DNA of 64,000 nt from Agelaius tricolor (Eukaryota > Chordata > Aves > Passeriformes > Icteridae). The notes beneath the pieces were generated by a model. The model did no database searches, was not told the DNA's origin, and worked only from the letters and a program-made list of their open reading frames with translations. Below, in pieces: positions 13,501 through 22,500 of this stretch (the stretch's first letter is position 1; each line of letters begins with the position of its first letter). The stretch lies in assembly GCA_023055355.1 (NCBI GenBank), contig JALJCS010000051.1:124001-188000 (forward strand), written 5' to 3'. The position numbers were made by a program, and so were the translations under genes.

Positions 13501-16500
13501 ATTGCAGCTGGGGAAACTGAGGCACGGAGCCATGTCTGGGTGTGTGTTCAGGGTCCTTCATGGGACCCCCAGCATCCCAGGGGCTTCTCCTGCCTGCCCA
13601 TCAGTGGCTGTTGGCTGCTGGCCACTTGGCTTGAGCTGCCTCCTGTGCACAGGGCCCTGTGCTGAGCACACGGTGCTGTGTTGGTTGGAAACCCAGGGTG
13701 CCCTGAGCCCAGGTTTTGTGCCCCGAGCCACGACAGCCGGACCTTTGCAATGCCTTTAACCGAGCCCTTTCCTGCTCTGTCCTCGGCCTCCAGGGGCAGC
13801 GTCACTGCACCGAATTTACACTTCGACCTCCCTGAGCTCGACTTCGGGGACATCTCCTTTGGTGAGTGTTGCCTGGGCTGGGACACAGCATCAGGGATCT
13901 GTGCCTTCCAACAGAAAAGCATCCCTCACTCCTGGTCTGCCCCAGCAGCCTCTTCAGGCTGTGAACTGCTGCTGCCTCAGGGGGCATTTTGCCATTGTGA
14001 GATCAAATAGAACCAAGGAATAGAAAGGCAGTATTTTCTAGTGTCTCTGTCCTGCTTTAAAAGACAGATCCCCACCATGTGTGGCGGTATCTCTGGCTTT
14101 GCAGGATGGAAAGCAAATCTCAGAGCCAAAGTGGGGATCCCCTTGCAGGCACAATCACAGTGAGCAGCATGGCTGTGGTGTCCCTGTTTGTTGGGTGAGG
14201 TGGGACATGGTTCCTAATTGCTAATCTCAAACCAAGGCTTGGGTTTGCCCCCAGTTGAGTGGACTCTCAGCTGTCACGTGCTCAGTCTGTTTGGCCCAAA
14301 GCAAGAGATGCTTTAAGGGTCCTGCAGAGAGAAACTGCATTAAGGTGCATCACATTCTAGTTCCTGATTCCATCCTCATTTTCTTTTGCTGTAGCTTCTT
14401 CTCAATGACAACTCACTGTTTATGTATCGTGAAAACAGTGGGAATGTTGGCAGACTTACCAGGGAATTTGACAGCTTGAATTCTCAGAGTAAATGCTGGG
14501 TCTGGGTGCACACTCAGTGATGAGAGATAACTGGTGCTGGTTTGGGGCAGGGGAGGGAGCTCCTCCCCATCCCAAAGAGAGAAGCTTGCAGTGTTCAGCA
14601 GGGCTAGGAGTGGGCATTTTCAAGGCTGCAGTCTGGAATCAGTGTCAAAGGGAACTCAGTGATGATTAATTCCTCATGCAGCTTCTCGGTGAGCTGTAGT
14701 TCAGAAAAGAAAGAGCTCAACTCCAATCTCACTTTTATCCTGGCAGGATATTCCCACCAGGATCATGCCATAATGGGTGCCTGAATGGATATTTGTGTCC
14801 TTTCCTAGGCTTTCCCTATACCCAGAGATGTCGCCTCACCAACTGCTCCATGGTGCCCGTGACATTCAAGCTCCGCATGTCGGACGATGGCACGCAGCCG
14901 GCTGTTGACAGCCTTGATCAAATCCGCAAAGAAGGTGACCCATCCTGGAGGAAGGGAATTCATTTCTATGTGGAGCCAAGGGAGTTCACAATGAATCCCA
15001 GCCAAGGAACCATCCTCCCCCAGGGACACCAGGACATTGAGGTATGGGAAGAATCCAGCCGTAGATGCTTCAGCACCAGGGCTGAAGCTTCACTGGAGTG
15101 TGGGAGGGCTTTAGCTCTGGTGCCAGCTTTGAGCATCGTGGGAGTGAGAGATCTGCACTGCTGGGAGGCCTCTGCTAGCTGGCTTACCCGGGATGTTCCT
15201 CAAGGAGCACTGGTTTGTTTCCAAAATCCTACACTGAGATCAATACCATATGGTCAAGTCCTGAAGCCATTCTTTTGCTTTTGAGAGCGATTTCTTGGAT
15301 TGCAAGTGGGCAGAGCAAGGATGAAGGCAGAAGGTGGCTGTCAGAGAGATGTCATTGTATAAAGCAGTTAGCTTTTCTTCTTGGTCTCATTTTCCCTCTC
15401 CTGAGGAGCAGAAAAATTTGTGTTCACTGCAGGGATCTCCAGTGGAGACAAAAACCTCTGCAGCCATGTGTTGCGGTTCAAATTGATTTTATCGATTCCT
15501 TGTTCTGTTGTACACCCATGTTCTCCCTGAGTTGGCTCACGCCTGTGTTTTACCCTCCCTCAATGCTGTCTCTCATGCCGTTCCCTGCCCCTTGTTCCAG
15601 CTCTTTTCCCTGCCTGTCTAGGCAACCCAGCCCCTTTTGTTCCCAAACCTTCTTTGCCACTTGAACCTCGGGCCAATCCCTGATTGCAATACCCCTTTGG
15701 AATTCCCCTATTCTTGGAGACCCCATTGGCCATGTGACCCATCCTCTTTACCCTCCTACCCCCAGTGGTCCCAGACACTTGATGTAATCCCCTCACTCCT
15801 CCCCTGAGGATTCCCTATTGATTTGCTGTTTGTATCCACGCCCTGATTTGTATTTTTACAAAAGCCCTTGCACAGGAGTGTCCAGGGCTCTTGTGCCTCT
15901 GCTTCCTTTATTTGGAATAAACCCTTCCTTGTGGAACTTCAAGACAGAGAGCCTCCTCCTTTCTCCTCTGCCTGGTCCCTGTGGTGGCTTGTCTCTTGCG
16001 CTGTACAGCAAGTGGCTCTGAGGGCTCTGCCTCTGGTAAATGCCCACCCTGGGGCAGTTCCCCACTCCTGGCGTGGTGCCGGAGTTCTAAGAGCCAGCCC
16101 GGGCTCTGGGTACCATGGCAGCCGTGAACTGCCCAGCACCTGCTGGGCCACACTTTGCCCTCAGCCTTCTGCTGTAAAGCTGAACTCATTGTGTTCAAGT
16201 CAGATTTCCTCTGCATTTATGTCATTGTAGTCAGATGAGAAATTGGCCCCTTAATTTGAATACAGTGGTGTGTAGAGCTTTAGTCTAATGTTTTAATGAA
16301 GCTGACCGATGCTGTGATAGCAAGGTGTGTTTAACAAATCTGCTATTGCCAGAAGGCTTTTGTTACTCTGAGACTGTGCTCTACACATGGACCAGCAGAA
16401 GAATTAAAGCCAAATCCTTCCTCAGGAACTGGAGGATGTCACATGTGGGTAATGAGCTTTTGTAAGGAAGAATTTACTGTTCTTTTTTCTACCAGGTGAC

Positions 16501-19500
16501 CCTGTGTTCCAACACCGTGATGGAATTCTACAGGAGATTGCTGGTGGACCTGGAGGGTTTTGGTGAGGGAGTGGCATCAGTGGTCATCACAGCCAGGTAC
16601 CAGCCCTTCCTGGCCTCCCCCAGGCACTGCCTTGCACAGGCTTTGCTGGCTGCAGCTGCCAAGGAGAAGAGCTGCTTAATGGCCTCATGTTGTGCCAGCT
16701 GGACATGAGAACAGCAGTGCTTGGACAGCAGCCTGTGGTGAAAAGCACCCCTGCTCACAGCCCAGCACAGTCCTGGCCCTTTTCTAAAGGGACCAGGAAT
16801 GGTATCATTGATTGGCCTGGGTTTTGGTGCTTGAGGTGGAACAAATTTCCCAAGGGCCTCCTCTCCTTCTTCCTGCAAGAGATGGAGTTGTGCTGGTTGT
16901 GACCACCCTGCATTGGTTTGGGACACACCAGGCAGCCTGCTGAGAGTCAGGGTCTGGTTCTGTTCATGAGGGCACATGACAGGGGAAAGTGGCTCCCAGC
17001 AAGAGTGGGGAGGGCAAGGTCTTATGAGGGGAAAGCAGCCTTGATGTGGCAGGTCAGCTCCAGTTTTTCTCCTTCCCTGTGCTTCCCATTTTGAGCTTTA
17101 ATGTTCTCAGACTTAAACCAAAAGTCGTTCTTGCTGCAGCAGAATTCCACCCTGCTGTGCTGCTGTGGGTGTCAGTGTGATGCCAGAGGGATGCAGCTCC
17201 CTGGTGCTGTTCCCTGTCCCAGGCAGAGCCATGCAGGCAGTGCCTGGGCTGCCATTTTGTCAAGCAAATGGAGCTGGGGCCAGGCAGGGCCTGGAGCTGT
17301 GCAGTGAAGGAGCCAGGGAGCTGCAGGGCCTGGCAGGGGCTGATCAGCCCCTCTGTGGGGCAGCTGCTGTCTCGTGCCCTCCAAGGCTGGGGCAAAGAGC
17401 TGAGTTCTCAGGCAGGGCAACAGCACCATGGGAGAGAAGGGAGTCATTTTTACTGAGACACTGGAGTTGTGTGTTCCTTGAGCCTTAGGGAGCCCTGATC
17501 CTTGTTGGGAAGGCTCCCCCAGAGCTCGTGGCTCACTGGGACTGTTCCAGGAGTCCTTGCAAGCCTTCTTGGGTAAAGGAGGGGCTGAGGCAGCTGTGGG
17601 GCAAAGTGCTCTGCCTCGGGCACTGGGCAGCCTCTGGGTGCTGCCTCTCAGGGTTTGGGCCTCCTTGACATGACGTGTTGGAGTGGGAAGAGGTAGAAGG
17701 CAATTTATCCCTGTAGGGCTGTTCAATGCCCATTTGACAGTGACCAACGTGTTCTGCTCCATTGCACAATCTTTGGGGGGAAATGTTCTCCATTCTCTCA
17801 GTATCTCTGATTGCCCTGGGGTCATCTCTCTGCCCAGATGTCTCGTTCCTGAGCTCCAAGTGTCCTCCCCAGTCCTGATGTATGATGAGTGCCACCTGAA
17901 GGTGCCATATGAGAGGAAGATCCTCATTAGGAATCCCAGCCACCTTCCTGGCTGCTACGGGCTCATTCCCCAGGTTTGGCATCACATCCACCTCCTTCTG
18001 TCAAATATTACTGAGGAGATTATTAGGGGAAAAAAGGGTTTGGATAAGACCTTGCTGGTTCCTATTCAGCCTTAAAGATCTGCTGAGAGCAGGATCCTAC
18101 CCGACTGTAAACTTTAGGAGGCAGTTGAAGCTCCTGAGGAAACAGTTGATGTTCTGGTCTTCAGGGTGTTTTCATGTGGGAGATCTTAGAGGGTTGTGAA
18201 AAGCTGCTGCATCCACAGACACCAATGCCTGTGCTGGCAGCCTCCTTGCAGGCTCCCCTGGGAGTGCTAAGCCTACAATTCTTGCATCTTGTGTGTGCCT
18301 TTTACCTTTGTGCTGGGGAGTTTGAAACGTGTGTGTAAGTTGCTGTTGCAGTGGATGTTAAGGAGTCTAAAGTTTCTCCAGAGGTGCCTCTGAAGTTGCA
18401 TTTCATTCTGTCCCTTCCAGAAACGCAAGGAGGACTCTGCTGTGCTCTACTCCAGCCCCAAGCCCTGTGGGATTGTGCAGCCCCAGAGCACAGCAGAGAT
18501 CCCAGTTGTGGTGGAAGTGCAGGCCCTGGGCACTCATCGCACCAACGTTGCCATCGGCGTGTTCGGGGATGAGAGAAACCCACTGGTGAGGGCAAGGGGA
18601 GATGTGAGCCTGTGTGCAGCTGCTCCTGGCAGGGTGCACAGGGACAGGGATTCTGCCGGGGAAAACAGGCCCAGGCTGCTGGGGAGAAGGACAGGAGGGA
18701 TGGGGGGCACAAACAGCTCCTGCCTTAGAGGTGGCAATCTCAGGGTCTGACACAGAATGGAGCTCGGCTAAGCTGGAATCCAGGGGCATTTGAGTTCATT
18801 CTTCTTTCAAATGCTGTTAACTTTGGAAACATCTGTTTGAAAATGTCATCCCTCTGAGCACAAAAGAGGACGTCAGAAGACTTCTGGGAACCTTGAGCTT
18901 CCTGTAAAAGAAAGGAAAGCTGGCATTTGAAGGGTGGTTGCAAGGATTGAAACTTATATTAAAACATATGGAAATGGCAATGCCAAATTCCCTGGATGGC
19001 ACCAGACATCGGAACCTGGGCCATTGTGGCACTGCATGTAAATCAGTGAACAGGAAGGACAGGCAATGCAGGCTGTGCCAGGGAGCCTGAAGTTTGACAA
19101 AACAGTTGCTTTCAACTATCAGGCTGCTTCCCTTAAAGAGGACGGTTTCTCCCTGCCAGAAGGACCAGTTTAACTGTCAGCCTTGTCTTAACTAGAGATT
19201 TCTTGCAAAGGTAAAAGCTTTGGGCCAATAATTTTTATTTTGAAAGGTTCTCTTACCTTAATCCTTTTTGATTTGGAGGTGAACATGTAATTTTCTTTTT
19301 CCCCAAAAGCCCAGCATTTCAGCTGGAGAGTGGTAGCTGTCCCTAAAGAAATAACTTGAGCAAGGTTGAGCTGTTGAAGGTTTTTTAGGTTTCCCTGTTG
19401 TGGTTTGTTTTGTGGTTTGTTTTTTTTTTAAATCTTTCTTGCTTGCTTCCTGGAACAGAGAGCACAACTACGGAGCTCAGGACAGCTGGCAGAAATCTCC

Positions 19501-22500
19501 CCAAGCCCAAGGCTGGCAGAGCTTGGCAGGATCCCAGCACCACAGCCTGTGTATGTATGGATGGATGGATGGATGGGGAATGCGACCTGAGTCGCCTGGG
19601 AGTGTTGGGAAATGTCAACCAACCCCCCAGCAGTGTCAGGGGAACATTCCTGATAAATCCCTGGTGGAGCTGCAGAGTTTCTGGCCTTGGGCACTGGGGG
19701 GGCTCTGCTGGCTGGGCACTGGCTGGGTCTGCCCCTCGGTGCCTCAGATCTCACCTTTTTGCTGCCTTCTCTGTCTTTCCCTGTCCCACTGTGCTTTTTG
19801 CATCCCCACCAGGTGTTCATGCCTGTCCTCTGTAGTTGCTCAATGCAAGCAGTTGCAGCTGCTGCAGCAGCTCAGGGTCATCCCTGGGCTGCCTTTAGAA
19901 CAGACCTGCTCCAGCCTGGATTGGGAAGGGCTGGATCAAACCATTTCTCAGGTCAACGTGCCAGCACCCACCCAGGGGCTGCATCCTGGCCAGGAGCTGC
20001 TCGTGCAGGTGTCCCTCCCTCCCACTGCAGGTCCCTGTTCATAGTTGTGTTCTTTTCCAGATGTGAGCCTTACCCATCTAAATTCCAACCCCAACCACCA
20101 AAGGGGAAGAGACCCAGTTTGGATTCCTCGGCATCTCTAAGGAGACGCTTCAGGATTAGAAATGTGGAGGAGGCAGCCACAGCCCTGAAAGAATCGTGGG
20201 GTTTTGCCCAATCTCCAGGAGCAGAGGTAGATTTTCTTGTACCCCTACTGCTTGTGCTGCCTCCCCAGCCTGCCAGCACCAAGTCCTGCTCATGCTGAGC
20301 TCCCTTTTTGCTGCCCTGCTGTGCTGTGCTGACAGTGGGCTGGGCAGCAGGGCCAGTGGCTGGGTATGGGCTGTGTGGGAGGGAGAAATAGGAGAGTTTT
20401 CCTTGGAGAAGCTGACTCAGATCCTACAGGCCTGTGCTGAGTGGGGGATTTTTTTTTGCCTTGTTTCCTTCCCAAAGTAAGATGAGGCTTTTCTCTGCAT
20501 CATCATGGTAAGACCTCCAGCTTCCTTCCCAGAGCCAGCTGGGATGATCCTGATCTCCATGGAGCCTCTTCCCAAGGCAGCCAGACTCCCTGTTTGCAGG
20601 GCTCTGCTTTCACCCAGAGCTGCTGCTGCACTGCTGGCCCTGAAGCTGTCTCACAAAGGGAGACTTTGCAGAGTGGCTGTCTCTTCCTCCCAGCACAGAA
20701 AATGGCATGTTTTCCAGGTGCCAGCACCAACTCCTGCAAACCCTCACCTGCCACGAGGCTTGGAGGGGTTCAGGTGCTCCCTGGACGTGGCGCACACTCC
20801 CCTGGGAGCGGAGAAGGCAGGAGGGAATCTGTCTCACTGCCCATTGTCAGTGTGGCCAGCAGGGCTGGAGCTCCCAGTGCCACTGGTGGGCCTCAGCATT
20901 GGCCACAGAGGGGCCTCCCATCCCTGCAGGCCCATCACAAAGTGCTGCTGGAGCAGCTGCTTGTTGGAGAGGCCATGCAGGACACGTTGTAGGGCTGCCC
21001 AAGGACGCTGTGCAGCACCTATGGAGGGCACTGCTCCCCCTGGAACTCCTCAGGTGCTCCACAGGAAGTTTTTGCAGGCGCTTTTGCTGTAGCACCTTGA
21101 GAAAGCAGCATTTAAATCAGAGAGAGAGGGGAAGAGCCTCAGGAGTCAGATGAGCTGGGCTGGGCTCCTTCCCTCAGCTCCAAGAGCTCTCACTCTGAGT
21201 CTCCTCCTTTTCTAAAAGCAGGAAGTTTTGAAACTTTTTAAAGGCAAGTTGTGCATCAGAGAGAATTTCTACTGCCAGGAGACATCCCAAGTCACTTTCA
21301 TGTAATGTACTAATTAATGCATTGACCCGTGAGGATGGGAGATTTTCCCCATGGTCCCTGCACTGGTCAGTGGCATGGATGCAGGATGAGGTGAGGGTGA
21401 TTCTGGCAGTGTTTGGGGAATAGGCCCCTCTGGCTACAGCTGCACTTTGCTCCAAGATGCTCTTCTGCATCCATTGCCATGCTCAGCACCTCAATCTCTC
21501 CTGTCTTCCACCCAGGCTTTCAGTGTCCTGCCAGTGCCAGGTGTGCTGCAGCCAGGAGAGAGCCAGCAGGTCTCCTTCACCTTCTCTGGCCACCTCAGCA
21601 GCACCTGCAGTGTCCTGGAGCTGTGCCACGTGGAGGGAGGCCCCAGCTACGAGGGGCTGGTGCCCAGGGAGGCCTCACGTGTCAGCTCCTCCCTGAGCCC
21701 CCGGGAGATCAACTGTGGCTCTCAGGCCCCTCTGAGGGAGAGGTGAGTCAGCCTTCCATGGGCTCCTGCTCTGCCATGGGTTATTGTCCCTGCAGGGCTT
21801 CCCTGCTCCAAGGACTCTGAGCTCAGAGGTGCTGCACAGCAAGGGCCAGCAGCAACACAGGGAGGGCCACTCTGAGCTCCCTGGCTGCCAAGAGAGGAAG
21901 GACCTTCTCCTGTTGAGACACAACATCTTCTTCTCTATTTGAGTGCTGAGCCCTCCTGGCTTAGCTGCTGCCTGCAGGGAGCTGGGCTCTGGGCTTGCCT
22001 TGGCACTGCCTCTAGAGGTGTCTTGAAGTGCATGGTGTTGAGTGGCATCTTCTTCATCATCTCCCTTCTTCACCAAAACAGTGGCATTGTGGTATGGGCA
22101 GGCATGGGGCACAGAGCAAACCTTGCTTTGGGTCCTGCTGCTGCCCCAGATGAAGCCCTTGCAATGCTGATCTGCCAGGGTTCTCCTTATGGTGGGACAG
22201 CAGCCAGAAAAGCTCATGTCCTTTAGGCTCCCCTGCAGCTGCAGCCGTGGGCAAGCACAGGAGAAGCTCAGCTCCAGCAAGGCAGCCCAGCTCAGGACAC
22301 ACAGGCCCAGGCTGGAGCTGGGAGTGGAGGCTGCTTCAAGCCAGCCTGTGCATCAGGAGTTCTTCAGGCCAGGCTGAAGTTGGTTTCATGGGGAGGAGAG
22401 GGACGAGGCTGCTTCCAATGGTTTCCATGGCAGCCAGCACTGGTTTGCTTGGTCACAGCTGGGTTCCAGCAGGAAATCTGGCTGACAAGAGCCTGCCTTG

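Noticed and set aside
19812..20040. Frame with GLHPGQELLVQV, similar to another HYDIN ASH segment
   Set aside because: Neither possible donor gives the phase needed to join exon 15, whereas exon 14 joins exon 15 directly in phase. It may be a relic of a lost exon.
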